From Oscillospiraceae bacterium (GTDB taxonomy: Bacteria; Bacillota; Clostridia; Oscillospirales; Ruminococcaceae), in assembly GCA_021769525.1 (NCBI GenBank), contig JAETSQ010000019.1:1-43406 (forward strand): a stretch of DNA of 43,406 nt, written 5' to 3'. Both the position numbers and the translations under genes were made by a program. Below, one piece after another: positions 1 to 8,037 of the stretch (its first letter is position 1; every line of letters begins with the position of its first letter). A model generated the notes under the pieces. The model was not told the DNA's origin. It did not search any database and was given only the letters and a program-made list of their open reading frames with translations.

Positions 1-150
1 ATCTTATTCATGGGAAGTCTCTGCCTTTCTGTGGAATGGTTTGTGGTGAACTCATTCTATCACAGTTTTGCTTTGACTTCCTCTTCTTATTGGTTCATAT
101 CATTTTAACATATACATTTCCCCGTCCACAAAAAAGATTTTCCGCCCCGG
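1..150. other. AT-rich spacer after cimA
   Basis: Downstream of cimA. AT-rich, without a gene I can support. A GGGGCGG stretch followed by a TTTTTT run on the minus strand (about 130-160) may help end cimA transcription, but I see no clear hairpin. Confidence 0.4.
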
Positions 151-1728
151 TCAGATCCTCCCGTCCTTCATCAGCTTGTACTCCATGGAGTCCCGCAGGG
201 CCTGCCAGCTGGCATCGATGATGTCCGCCGAACAGCCCACAGTGGTCCAGGTGGATACGCCATCGGTGGATTCGATGAGCACCCGGACGATGGCGGCGGT
301 AGCCATGTGCCCTTCCATCACCCGCACCTTGTAGTCGATGAGGCGCACCTGGGAAAGGCAGGGGTAAAAGACCTCCAGGGCCTTCCGCAGGGCGATGTCC
401 AGGGCGTGGACCGGCCCATCCCCCTCGGCGGAGGTCATCTCGACGCTCTCCCCCACCCGCACCTTGACGATGGCGGAACAGCACCGCTCCACATTCACCG
501 CCGGCTGCTCCCCCAGGGTCTTGAAGTATTCCAGGTCAAAGGCCGGGCGGTACTTCCCCAGCTGCTTTAGGGCAAAGAGCTCAAAGCTGGCGGTGGCGGA
601 CTCAAAGGCGAAGCCCTGGTACTCCAGGCCCTTGAGCTTTTCGATGAGCTCCGCCGTCACCCGGCTGTCCCGCGTGATGGAGCTGTCCAGCTCCGCGATC
701 TTGCCGGCGATGGCGGTGCGCCCGGCAAACTCGGAAAGGAGGATCTGCCGCCGGTTCCCCACCGATTCCGGGGTGATGTGCTCAAAGGAAAGGGCATTCT
801 TCGCCACTCCGTCCACATGCATCCCCCCCTTGTGGGCAAAGGCGCTGCGGCCCACATAGGGCATACTGGGGGAAAGGACTAGGTTGGTCACCTGGGCGAT
901 GTACCGGGCGGTCTTCCCCAGGCGCACCAGCTTGTCTTCCGGGATGCAGCGGTAGCCCTTCTTCATCTGGAGATTGGGGATGACGGTGGAAAGGTTGGTG
1001 TTGCCGCACCGCTCCCCGAAGCCGATATAGGTCCCCTGGACCTGGGAGGCCCCCGCCTCCACCGCCGCCATGGCGGCGGCCACGGCGCAGCCGGTGTCGT
1101 TGTGGGCGTGGATGCCCACCGGCACCCCCAGCAGTTCCACCATCTCCCCGGTGACGCGGGCGATCTCCTCCGGGAAGGTGCCGCCGTTGGTGTCGCAGAG
1201 GACCACGCGGTCCGCCCCGGCGTCCCTGGCCGCCAGCACCGCCTGGCGGGCAAAGTCCGGGGCGCTTTTATAGCCATCAAAGAAGTGCTCCGCGTCAAAG
1301 ATGACCCGCTTCCCCTTCCCCTTCAGGAAGGACACGGTATCCCGGATCATTTGGAGGTTTTCCGGGAGGGTGGTGCGCAGCACGTCCCGCACGTGGAGGT
1401 CCCAGCTCTTGCCGAAGACGGCCACCCACCGGGTCCCGGCGGAAAGGAGGGCGGCACAGCCCTCGTCCTCCTCCACCGGGGTGTCCTTTTTGCGGGTGGA
1501 ACCGAAGGCCACCAGCCGGGTCTCCCCCAAGGAAACCTCCCCGGCCCGGCGGAAGAATTCCATATCCTTGGGGTTGGAGCCGGGGTTCCCCGCCTCGATG
1601 AAGGCGATGCCCAGCTTTGCGAGCTTCTGGGCGATGTTCAGCTTGTCCTCCAGGGAAAAGCTGATGCCCTCCCCCTGGGCTCCGTCCCGGAGGGTGGTGT
1701 CATAGATCTCGATGGTCCTGGGGTCCAT
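151..1728 (-). CDS. cimA: (R)-citramalate synthase (CimA type)
   Basis: A 525-residue DRE-TIM metallolyase that condenses pyruvate with acetyl-CoA to citramalate, the threonine-independent entry to isoleucine. The N-terminus carries the signature YDTTLRDGAQGEGI (residues 9-22), where 2-isopropylmalate synthases have DTTLRDGEQ. The metal-binding HAHNDTGCAVA segment follows near residue 210, and a LeuA dimer domain fills the C-terminus (about residues 400-520). The length fits the long clostridial CimA family. The start follows AAGGAGG by about ten bases. It is the last gene of a minus-strand run that begins with leuA, so branched-chain synthesis genes bracket four unrelated genes. Homocitrate synthase or a second LeuA is possible, but the GAQGEGI signature favours CimA. 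Cytoplasmic. Confidence 0.93.
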   Translation of the reverse strand: MDPRTIEIYDTTLRDGAQGEGISFSLEDKLNIAQKLAKLGIAFIEAGNPGSNPKDMEFFRRAGEVSLGETRLVAFGSTRKKDTPVEEDEGCAALLSAGTRWVAVFGKSWDLHVRDVLRTTLPENLQMIRDTVSFLKGKGKRVIFDAEHFFDGYKSAPDFARQAVLAARDAGADRVVLCDTNGGTFPEEIARVTGEMVELLGVPVGIHAHNDTGCAVAAAMAAVEAGASQVQGTYIGFGERCGNTNLSTVIPNLQMKKGYRCIPEDKLVRLGKTARYIAQVTNLVLSPSMPYVGRSAFAHKGGMHVDGVAKNALSFEHITPESVGNRRQILLSEFAGRTAIAGKIAELDSSITRDSRVTAELIEKLKGLEYQGFAFESATASFELFALKQLGKYRPAFDLEYFKTLGEQPAVNVERCCSAIVKVRVGESVEMTSAEGDGPVHALDIALRKALEVFYPCLSQVRLIDYKVRVMEGHMATAAIVRVLIESTDGVSTWTTVGCSADIIDASWQALRDSMEYKLMKDGRI

Positions 1729-1781
1729 GGAATAAAGACCTCCTTAAGAAAGGGTCAAAAGATTCTGGGGCGGGCTCTCTG

Positions 1782-2192
1782 TCAGCGGCCGGCGGATTTA
1801 TTCCGGGCAGCATAAAACCAGGCCAGCCAGGTGATCCCCACAAAGGCCCCGATGTGGAGCAGGAGGTTGGGCAGGGTGAAGTTGTAGGTATTGGAGACCT
1901 CCCCCAGCTCCAGGAGATAACGGCATCCCAGCCCCGCAAAGGTCAGGGCCAGCGTCACCAGCAGGACAAAGGCGCCTCCCCTGGCCGGAAAAAGAGCCGC
2001 GAAAAAACCGCCCGCCAACACGGCGCAGCAAAGCACCGTGGAAAAATTTATGGCGGTGATGAGAAAGGACCAGCTTTTATTCAGGTTGTAGAGCGGAAAG
2101 CCGAAGCAATTGATAAAGACCACCAGTCCCAGCACCAGCAGGCGGGCGGTCTTTTGCCGGCGGCCCGCCGTCATTTTTTCATCCTTCAACAC
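1782..2192 (-). CDS. Small four-helix membrane protein, unknown function
   Basis: I do not recognise the family. About 136 residues with a basic N-terminus (AGRRQKTARLL) and four hydrophobic stretches, ending in a short basic tail (ARNKSAGR), so it is a probable inner-membrane protein with four helices. The open frame extends upstream to 2462, but that part overlaps the GIY-YIG-like gene and looks non-native. GAAGGGAAG lies just before a GTG at 2192 and a TTG at 2189, so one of these is the likely start; the ATG at 2174 is an alternative. It starts 16 bases after the preceding gene's restored stop and lies 53 bases before cimA, on the same strand. Confidence 0.6.
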   Translation of the reverse strand: MLKDEKMTAGRRQKTARLLVLGLVVFINCFGFPLYNLNKSWSFLITAINFSTVLCCAVLAGGFFAALFPARGGAFVLLVTLALTFAGLGCRYLLELGEVSNTYNFTLPNLLLHIGAFVGITWLAWFYAARNKSAGR

Positions 2193-2208
2193 AGATCTTC
2201 CCTTCTTC

Positions 2209-2554
2209 TCAGCGTCTGCCCGGCCGCATCTGCCGGGCGTCCGGGTACTCCTCCAAGCACAAAAGATAAAGCAGCTCCAGGTCGTCGCTGTGGTCCTCGT
2301 CCCGCTCCTTGTAGTCCAGCTTTTTTCAGCAGCGACCACCGGAAGGAACCGGGGTCTTCGGTAAAGGCCTTTTGCAGCTCCCGGTTGGGCCAGGAACCAA
2401 ACTGCAATTGAAACAGGCTGCCGTTGTAGTCGGCTTTGGCATCGGTGGATTTGGCGATCCACATCTTTTCACCGCTCTGCCAGCAGACGATCCCCATCTC
2501 CGGCCTGCGCTGGTCGTACTGCTCCCGCAGCGCCTTTTTCTTCTCTCGTTCCAT
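2209..2554 (-). pseudogene. GIY-YIG nuclease family-like protein, frameshifted
   Basis: The ATG at 2554 opens a frame beginning MEREKKKALREQYDQRRPEM, typical of the small clostridial proteins annotated as GIY-YIG nuclease family. The reading is sensible to SFRWSLLKK. After a run of six A (minus strand, about 2323-2328) the frame turns into low-complexity, Gly/Arg/Pro-rich residues. With one A fewer, it continues as LDYKERDEDHSDDLELLYLL and then LCLEEYPDARQMRPGRR to a stop at 2209-2211, giving a normal protein of about 114 residues. This looks like a one-base homopolymer indel, either a real mutation or a sequencing error. Nuclease activity of this subfamily is not established. It lies 22 bases after the ankyrin gene. 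Confidence 0.7.
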
Positions 2555-2576
2555 AAAACAAATTCCTTTCGCGGGT

Positions 2577-3668
2577 TTACCGCTTGTAATCCGCCTCCAG
2601 GGGCGGCAAAGGGTCCGGGTTCTGCCGGACCCAGGCCACCGCGCAGGCACACAGGGCCTTGCAGAGGAAGTCATCGATACGGCCCTTGTCCCCGGCGGCG
2701 GTCAAAAGGCCGGTAAGGACCTCCGCTGCCTTGACGTCGTCCTCGGAAAAGGCATTGCCCAGGCGGACATACCGGGGGAAGGCCCGGAGCATTTTCCGGA
2801 AGTCCTCATCCCAGTTGATGCCGCCGTTGCCCATCAGCTCGTTCTCGACGCGGCCCGCGATGCGGATGATCTCCCCCTGGGCGGTCCGGGCCTTTCCGCT
2901 GGGCGGGACCAGGAAGTCCCAAAGCTGCCGGAACTGGGCGTCCTCCTCGGTTTCCGTCACCAGGATGGGGGACACGCCGTCATGAAAGGGGACCTCCCCG
3001 GCGGGGACGACATCAAACATTTGGTAAAGTTTTTCCAGGCTCTCGGTCTGGCTGCGGAGGAGGTCCGAGTCCTCCATCCCCCGCTTGTTCCGCTGGAACC
3101 GCTCCGCCGACGCCCGCAGCGATTCCCGGCAGCGGTCGGTGACCTCCGCCCCCCGGTCCAAAAGGAGGGTGCACATGGCCAGCAGGTCCTTATAGGGCAG
3201 GCGGTCCTGGGCAAGGGTCTTTTCCAGGGGCGTCTTGTACCCTTCCGGCCAGTCGGTCCGGCCGGACCGGACATTTACATCCACCCCGGCGTCCAGCAGG
3301 GCCCGGACCGCGTCCATCCGCCCGTAGAGCGCCGCCAGGTGCAGGGGGGTGACGCCGGAGCGATCGGCTACATCCACCCTGGCCCCCAGGTCGATGAGGA
3401 GCTGCACATCCCCCTGCCAGGCACCGGCCTGGGCAAAGATGGGGGTCTTGCCGTAGTAGTCCAAAAAGTTCACATCGGCGCCCTGCTCCTTGGCCCAAAG
3501 GGCGATCTCCCTGGGCAGGGGCGACAGGGAGAAGATGTTGGAGCCGTACTTGACGCTGGTGAGGGCGTTGGGCTCGCACCGGGAAAGCTGCTCCTTGACG
3601 GCCTCGATATTCCCGCTTTCCAAAAGGCCCCTGATCTCCCTCGGAAGGGTCTTCCGCTTCTTTGCCAT
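2577..3668 (-). CDS. Ankyrin-repeat protein
   Basis: A 363-residue soluble protein. Residues about 30-165 hold four or so ankyrin-like repeats, the clearest being GKTPIFAQAGAWQGDVQLLI, SGVTPLHLAALYGRMDAVRA and a following LLDAGVDVN segment. The C-terminal 200 residues are helical and match no domain I know. The basic start (MAKKRKTLPREI) has no signal peptide, so a cytoplasmic binding role is likely; the partner is unknown. It sits 35 bases after the YdeI-family gene and 22 bases before the GIY-YIG-like gene in the leuA-cimA run. Many bacterial ankyrin proteins act as protein-interaction or immunity modules, but nothing here shows that. Confidence 0.8.
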   Translation of the reverse strand: MAKKRKTLPREIRGLLESGNIEAVKEQLSRCEPNALTSVKYGSNIFSLSPLPREIALWAKEQGADVNFLDYYGKTPIFAQAGAWQGDVQLLIDLGARVDVADRSGVTPLHLAALYGRMDAVRALLDAGVDVNVRSGRTDWPEGYKTPLEKTLAQDRLPYKDLLAMCTLLLDRGAEVTDRCRESLRASAERFQRNKRGMEDSDLLRSQTESLEKLYQMFDVVPAGEVPFHDGVSPILVTETEEDAQFRQLWDFLVPPSGKARTAQGEIIRIAGRVENELMGNGGINWDEDFRKMLRAFPRYVRLGNAFSEDDVKAAEVLTGLLTAAGDKGRIDDFLCKALCACAVAWVRQNPDPLPPLEADYKR

Positions 3669-3703
3669 GGCTCCTCCTTTTCATCATCCCGGCGGTCAGG
3701 CGG

Positions 3704-4267
3704 TCACATCGGCCGCAGGTTTTGGTCCAGCCGGTCCGCCAGCCAGGCCAGGCGCTTTTCCCGCCCGGCTTCGGTCTTGGCGTCAAAGTAGGCGCGGGCG
3801 TAGGTCTTCTGCACCGACGGGGGCATGGCCCGGAAGTTGGTGCAGGCCGGTTCCCGGCCCTCCAGCAGCGCCAAAAGCCGGGCTGCCTGTTCCTCCCCTA
3901 CCACCTTCATGGGGTCCGGGGCGTCCCACTGGCCGTTCTCCTTGGCCTCTGCGATCTTCTCCCGGCCCAGGTCGGTCATCAGGCCCCGCTCTTCCAGGCT
4001 TTGGACCAGGGCCTTGTTCTTCTCCGACCACCTGCTTTTTTCCCGGCGCAGGGAAAAATATTTTCTGTAGCTCTTTTCGTCGATGCTCTGCATCTGCCCA
4101 TCGATCCACCCGAAGCAGAGGGCTTCCTCCAGGGCCTCCCCCGCTTTGAGGGTCTTCGGCCCCCCGGCCTTGCCAAACAGCAGCCAGACCCCGGCGCCGG
4201 AGCGGCTGTTTTCGGTGAGCCAGGCCCGGAACGCCGCCCGGTCGGCAAACTGCAATAATTCGTCCAT
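3704..4267 (-). CDS. YdeI/OmpD-associated family protein
   Basis: A 187-residue protein of the YdeI (bacteriocin-protection, OmdA) family. The signature is the N-terminal FRAWLTENSRSGAGVWLLF segment, followed by EALEEALCFGWIDGQMQSID (about residues 45-65) and the conserved FSLRREKSRWSEKNKALV block. The C-terminal part (PPSVQKTYARAYFDAKTEAG) matches the OmdA-type helices. There is no signal peptide or membrane segment. The biochemical role of the family is poorly known. It starts 12 bases after leuA ends, so it is almost certainly cotranscribed with leuA. The ATG at 4267 follows AAGGGGGAC. Confidence 0.85.
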   Translation of the reverse strand: MDELLQFADRAAFRAWLTENSRSGAGVWLLFGKAGGPKTLKAGEALEEALCFGWIDGQMQSIDEKSYRKYFSLRREKSRWSEKNKALVQSLEERGLMTDLGREKIAEAKENGQWDAPDPMKVVGEEQAARLLALLEGREPACTNFRAMPPSVQKTYARAYFDAKTEAGREKRLAWLADRLDQNLRPM

Positions 4268-4279
4268 GCTCTGTCCCCC

Positions 4280-5803
4280 TTATCCTGGCAGCTCCTGGGC
4301 AATGATCTTATTGACGGCGTTGAGGTACGCCTTGAGGCTGGCCTCAAAAATATCGGTGGAAAGGCCCCGGCCGGTGACGGTGCGGCTGCCCTGGCGGAGC
4401 TTCACCACCACCTCGCCTTGGGCGTCCTCCCCCTCGGTGACGGAATGGATGCTGTAATTCACCAGCTGGAAGCCCACCTTGACGATGCGGTCGATGGCCT
4501 TGAAGGCGGCGTCGATGGGGCCGTCCCCGCGGGCCACGTGCTCCATCTCCTCCCCCTCTCGGATGAGCTTTACCACCGCGGTGGCGGAGATGACGGTGCC
4601 GCTGTTCACCACAAAGCTGTGGAGCTTATAGGTCTCCGGGATGGTGTACCCCGCCGCCCCCACGATGGCCTCGATGTCCTTGTTGGTCACCGTCTTTTTC
4701 CGGTCCGCCAGGGCCAGGAAACGGGTGAAGGCCTTTTCCAGCAGTTCCCCCGGCAGGGTGTACCCCAGCTCCTCCACCCGCTGGATGAAGGCGTGCTTGC
4801 CGGAGTGCTTTCCCAGCACCAGGTCGTTGTCGTAGATGCCGATGGTCTGGGGGGACATGATCTCGTAGGTGAGGGGGTTTTTCAGCACCCCGTGCTGGTG
4901 GATGCCCGCCTCGTGGTTGAAGGCGTTGCGCCCCACGATGGGCTTATTGGGGGGGATCTTCTGGCCGATGATGGTGGAGACCAGGCGGCAGGTGCGGTAG
5001 ATCTGCCGGAGGTTGATATTGGTCTGGGCCTGGTAGAGCTGCTTTCGGGTATCCAGGGCCATGATGATCTCCTCCAGGGCGACGTTGCCCGCCCGCTCCC
5101 CGATGCCGCCCATGGTGCCCTCCACCTGGTCGGCTCCGGCCCGGATGGCCGCCAGGGAATTGGCCACCGCCATCCCCAGGTCATTGTGGCAGTGAACGGA
5201 AAGCCTCACCGGGCTGCCGTCCTTTTTCCGGTGAAGGTTTTCCCGCAGCCAGGTGATGAGCTCCCCCATCTCCTCCGGGGTGATGTACCCCACCGTATCC
5301 GGGACGTTGATGGTGGAGGCCCCGGCGTCCACGGCGGTGTTCAGGGCAGCGAGGAGGAAATCCCGGTCGCTGCGGGTGGCGTCCTCGGCGGAAAACTCCA
5401 CATCCTCGCAGAGGGTGCAGGCGTAGGCCACGTTCTCCGCGATCAGCTCCAGGGCCTTTTCCCTGGTGATGCAGAGCTTCTCCCGCAGGTGCAGGTCACT
5501 GGTGGCGATGAAGACATGGAGCCGGGGCCTTTGGGCTGGCTCCAGCGCCTTGGCCGCCGCCTCCACGTCCCCCCGCACCGCCCGGCAGAGGGCCGCCACG
5601 GTGGAGCGGGTCACAGCCTTCGCCACCTCCCGCACCGCCTGGGCATCATCGGGGGAGGAAACGGGGAACCCCGCCTCGATGACATCCACCCCCAGCCGCT
5701 CCAGCTGGCGGGCCAGCTCCAGCTTCTCCTTAGGGTTCATGGTACAGCCGGGGGACTGCTCCCCATCCCGGAGGGTGGTATCGAAAATGTGTATCTGTCT
5801 CAT
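4280..5803 (-). CDS. leuA: 2-isopropylmalate synthase
   Basis: A 507-residue enzyme for the first committed step of leucine synthesis: acetyl-CoA plus 2-oxoisovalerate to 2-isopropylmalate. The signature IFDTTLRDGEQSPG is at residues 5-18. The metal-site motif HCHNDLGMAVAN is near residue 200, followed by EGTMGGIGERAGN and NAFNHEAGIHQHG. The C-terminal regulatory domain (about 390-505) ends in the expected NAVNKIIAQELPG, so leucine feedback is likely. The ATG at 5803 follows AAAGGAGG; the upstream extension of the open frame has no homology. It heads the minus-strand run that ends in cimA. No T-box or leader peptide fits in the short upstream gap. Confidence 0.95.
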   Translation of the reverse strand: MRQIHIFDTTLRDGEQSPGCTMNPKEKLELARQLERLGVDVIEAGFPVSSPDDAQAVREVAKAVTRSTVAALCRAVRGDVEAAAKALEPAQRPRLHVFIATSDLHLREKLCITREKALELIAENVAYACTLCEDVEFSAEDATRSDRDFLLAALNTAVDAGASTINVPDTVGYITPEEMGELITWLRENLHRKKDGSPVRLSVHCHNDLGMAVANSLAAIRAGADQVEGTMGGIGERAGNVALEEIIMALDTRKQLYQAQTNINLRQIYRTCRLVSTIIGQKIPPNKPIVGRNAFNHEAGIHQHGVLKNPLTYEIMSPQTIGIYDNDLVLGKHSGKHAFIQRVEELGYTLPGELLEKAFTRFLALADRKKTVTNKDIEAIVGAAGYTIPETYKLHSFVVNSGTVISATAVVKLIREGEEMEHVARGDGPIDAAFKAIDRIVKVGFQLVNYSIHSVTEGEDAQGEVVVKLRQGSRTVTGRGLSTDIFEASLKAYLNAVNKIIAQELPG

Positions 5804-5850
5804 GGAGAGGTTCCTCCTTTTTGATCCGCGGATATGGCGACAATACGCTA

Positions 5851-5879
5851 ATTTTAGCATATTCCACGGCAAAAGAAAA
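5851..5879 (-). promoter_or_regulatory. Probable leuA promoter
   Basis: On the minus strand there is an extended -10, TGCTAAAAT (hexamer TAAAAT at 5851-5856), with a weak -35, TTTTCT (5874-5879), 17 bases upstream. The start point would lie about 40 bases before the leuA ATG. It is the best candidate in the 5804-5961 gap. Confidence 0.55.
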
Positions 5880-5961
5880 GCACTTTCCGGTGATTCTATC
5901 GGGATATAGAGCCCGGCGAAGCAATTCCGGGCCAGTTGACCGCTCCCATCCCCCCGCCTCC

Positions 5962-5990
5962 TTGACAGCGCCCGCAACCTGGGATAAAAT
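5962..5990 (+). promoter_or_regulatory. Promoter of the DUF6440 gene, near-consensus
   Basis: TTGACA (5962-5967), 17-base spacer, TAAAAT (5985-5990) on the plus strand, 38 bases before the ATG at 6029. Only one base differs from the sigma-A consensus. Confidence 0.85.
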
Positions 5991-6028
5991 GAATGGCAAA
6001 GAGAATTTTATCGAAACAGGAGGCTGCT

Positions 6029-6217
6029 ATGGCAAAAAACAGCGAACGTTTTCAGAAGGTCTATGCCCAGGGCGTTGTCACCGTAACGGAGATCTGGGTG
6101 GACACCCGGACCGGCGTCCACTACCTCTTCCACAAGGACGGCAACGCCGCCGGCTTTACCCCCCTGCTGGGGGCGGACGGGAAGCCGGTGGTCTCCCGTG
6201 AGGACCTCCAGCCGTGA
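6029..6217 (+). CDS. DUF6440 family small protein
   Basis: A 62-residue protein with the family pattern of an acidic/aromatic start (SERFQKVY), EIWVDTRTGVHYLF and the closing GGxTPLL-like AGFTPLLGADGKPV. The function is unknown in all members I recall. The ATG at 6029 follows AGGAGG by five bases; the in-frame ATG at 5993 lies just after the promoter -10 and can be excluded. The strong promoter and ribosome site suggest high expression. It stands before nth but is separated by 105 bases. Confidence 0.8.
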   Translation: MAKNSERFQKVYAQGVVTVTEIWVDTRTGVHYLFHKDGNAAGFTPLLGADGKPVVSREDLQP

Positions 6218-6322
6218 CCTGCGTCACCCTGGACGGTTTGGACCGGACGGGGAGCCAAACAACGGCTTTTCCAGCGAGCACTACGGCACCGAGATCAACA
6301 TCATCCAAAAGGAGGACTCCCC
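6218..6322 (+). other. Intergenic stretch with a possible gene-end remnant
   Basis: Between the DUF6440 gene and nth. One plus frame, ending with TGA at about 6325, reads GPDGEPNNGFSSEHYGTEIN and continues IIQKEDSP, which looks like natural protein but has no convincing start. It could be the tail of a decayed small gene. It also carries the AAAAGGAGG ribosome site of nth at its end. Confidence 0.3.
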
Positions 6323-6973
6323 ATGACCAAAAAGGAACGGGCGGCACAGTGCATCGCCCGGCTGGAGGAAAAGTATCCGGGGGCGCAGTGCTCCCTGGAG
6401 TACCAGAAGGCCCACGAGCTGCTCATCTCGGTGCGGCTGGCGGCCCAGTGCACCGACGCCAGGGTGAACCTGGTGACGCCGGTGCTCTTCGGCAAATTCC
6501 CCACGGTGGAGGCCCTGGCCGCCGCCCCTGTCCAAGAGGTGGAGGAGTGCATCAAGTCCTGCGGGCTCTATAAGACCAAGGCGCGGGACATCGTGGCCTG
6601 CTGTAAGATGCTGGTGGAGCAGTACGGCGGCGTGGTGCCGGATACCATCGAGGAGCTGGTAAAGCTCCCCGGCATCGGCCGGAAGACCGCCAACCTGGTG
6701 GTGGGGGACATCTACGGAAAGCCCGCCATCGTCTGCGATACCCACTGCATTCGCATCACCAACCTCCTGGGCCTCAGCGACAGCAAGGACCCCGCCAAGG
6801 TGGAAAACCAGCTGCGGCCCATCCTCCCCCCGGAAAAATCCAACGACTTCTGCCACCGGCTGGTGCTCTTCGGCCGGGAGGTGTGCATCGCCCGGCGGCC
6901 CCGGTGCGGGGATTGTATCCTGGCGGACCTCTGCCTCAACAAACCCGCGGCCAAGGGAGAGCCGCGGCCATGA
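6323..6973 (+). CDS. nth: Endonuclease III (DNA glycosylase/AP lyase)
   Basis: A 216-residue base-excision repair enzyme that removes oxidised pyrimidines and cleaves abasic sites. The helix-hairpin-helix LPGIGRKTANLVV (about residues 113-125) carries the catalytic lysine of GRKTA, and the catalytic aspartate follows in CDTHCIRI. The C-terminal CIARRPRCGDCILADLC supplies the [4Fe-4S] cysteines with the expected spacing C-X6-C-X2-C-X5-C. The length is normal. The ribosome site AAAAGGAGG precedes the ATG. Its stop overlaps the start of the downstream ATPase gene (ATGA), so the two are translationally coupled. Confidence 0.96.
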   Translation: MTKKERAAQCIARLEEKYPGAQCSLEYQKAHELLISVRLAAQCTDARVNLVTPVLFGKFPTVEALAAAPVQEVEECIKSCGLYKTKARDIVACCKMLVEQYGGVVPDTIEELVKLPGIGRKTANLVVGDIYGKPAIVCDTHCIRITNLLGLSDSKDPAKVENQLRPILPPEKSNDFCHRLVLFGREVCIARRPRCGDCILADLCLNKPAAKGEPRP

Positions 6974-7692
6974 ACCGGCTGTTTATCCAGTGCGTTACCA
7001 TCGACTGGGAGAAGATCGCGCCGGAGGACTACCTCCGGCGCATCCCGGCCCTGCGGGGGCTGGACAGCCTGGAGTTTTCCGCCCCGGTCACCTTCTTTGT
7101 GGGGGATAACGGCACCGGCAAGTCCACCCTGCTGGAGGCCATCGCCGTGGCCTATGGCTTCAACCCGGAGGGGGGCACCAAGAACTACTCCTTCTCCACC
7201 TGCGATACCCACTCCGGCCTCTACACGGCCATCCGGCTCATAAAGGGCTGCCGCCAGGCACAGGGCGGGTATTTCCTGCGGGCGGAGAGCTTCTACAACG
7301 TTGCCACCAAGGAGATGGAGTACGTTGACCCCCGGCACCCCTCCCAGCGGTATCACGAGCGGTCCCACGGGGAAAGTTTCCTGGCGCTGGCCCAGCGGCG
7401 GCTGGACTTCGGCGGCCTCTTCCTCTTCGACGAGCCGGAGGCCGCCCTCTCCCCCCAGCGGCAGCTGACGCTGCTGGCGGAGATCTACCGCTCCGCCCGG
7501 CAGGGCTCCCAGTTCCTCATCGCCACCCACTCCCCCATCCTGCTGGCCCTCCCCGGCGCGGCCATCCTCACCTTCGACGACGGCAACCTCCGCCCCTGCA
7601 CCTACGAGGAGACCGGCAGCTACCAGATCACCAAAATGTTCGTCAACAACCGGGAAAGGATGCTGCGGGAGTTGCTGGCCGAACCGGAATGA
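6970..7692 (+). CDS. AAA/ABC-type ATP-binding protein
   Basis: A 240-residue stand-alone ATPase with ABC/SMC-like motifs. Walker A is FVGDNGTGKST (about residues 43-53). A signature-like SHGESFLAL comes before Walker B LFLFDEPEAALSP, and the switch histidine is in ATHSPILL. There are no membrane helices or coiled-coil arms. Small soluble ATPases of this kind are common in Firmicutes, usually without a known role. The 4-base overlap with nth suggests a link with DNA repair, but that is an inference from position only. The in-frame upstream start at 6883 lies inside nth and is rejected. Confidence 0.85.
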   Translation: MNRLFIQCVTIDWEKIAPEDYLRRIPALRGLDSLEFSAPVTFFVGDNGTGKSTLLEAIAVAYGFNPEGGTKNYSFSTCDTHSGLYTAIRLIKGCRQAQGGYFLRAESFYNVATKEMEYVDPRHPSQRYHERSHGESFLALAQRRLDFGGLFLFDEPEAALSPQRQLTLLAEIYRSARQGSQFLIATHSPILLALPGAAILTFDDGNLRPCTYEETGSYQITKMFVNNRERMLRELLAEPE

Positions 7693-7695
7693 GAT

Positions 7696-7741
7696 AAAAA
7701 AACGGGCCGCGACATCTCCCTTGCCACGGCCGTCTTTCGGG
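7696..7741 (-). terminator. Terminator of the toxin-antitoxin operon
   Basis: Imperfect 9-bp stem GGCCGCGAC (7705-7713) with GCCACGGCC (7733-7741). On the minus strand it is followed by a T-run (A-run 7696-7702), 25 bases beyond the yoeB stop. It also lies just after the plus-strand ATPase gene. Confidence 0.6.
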
Positions 7742-7765
7742 ATCTGCTTTCGCGGAAACCGATCT

Positions 7766-8035
7766 CTAATCATTATAATGTCCTCTGCATGAAAAGATCA
7801 GGACCCTATCCTCTTCCACCGCATAAACAAGTCTGTGCTCTTCATCAATGCGTCTGCTCCAGAACCCCGCAAGGTTCTTTTTCAGCGGCTCAGGTTTCCC
7901 GATCCCCTCAAACGGATCACGGCTTATCTCCTTTACAAGCTGGTTGATCCGCTTTAGTATTTTTTTGTCCTGGGCCTGCCAATAGAGGTAATCTTCCCAC
8001 GCGTCAAAATCCCACTGGATCACTTTTGCCTGCAT
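7766..8035 (-). CDS. yoeB: YoeB-type ribosome-dependent mRNA interferase toxin
   Basis: An 89-residue RelE-superfamily toxin that cuts mRNA in the ribosomal A site. It closely follows the YoeB pattern: WEDYLYWQAQDKKILKRIN, PFEGIGKPEPLKKNLAGFWS, RRIDEEHRLVYAV and CRGHY near the end. The catalytic Glu (PFEG), Arg (SRRI) and His (GHY) all look intact, so the toxin should be active. It begins two bases after the antitoxin stop, with the GAGGAG ribosome site inside the antitoxin end. Base composition is clearly more AT-rich than the neighbouring nth and ftsZ, which suggests horizontal gain. Confidence 0.93.
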   Translation of the reverse strand: MQAKVIQWDFDAWEDYLYWQAQDKKILKRINQLVKEISRDPFEGIGKPEPLKKNLAGFWSRRIDEEHRLVYAVEEDRVLIFSCRGHYND

Positions 8036-8037
8036 CG

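Noticed and set aside
2320-2332. Programmed -1 frameshift at the A-run (A AAA AAG) in the GIY-YIG-like gene
   Set aside because: The phase is wrong: restoring the C-terminus needs +1 or -2, and -1 would meet a different frame. A one-base indel explains it better.
5804-5961. T-box or leader peptide for leuA
   Set aside because: Too short, with no GGTACCG-like element and no run of Leu codons before a terminator.
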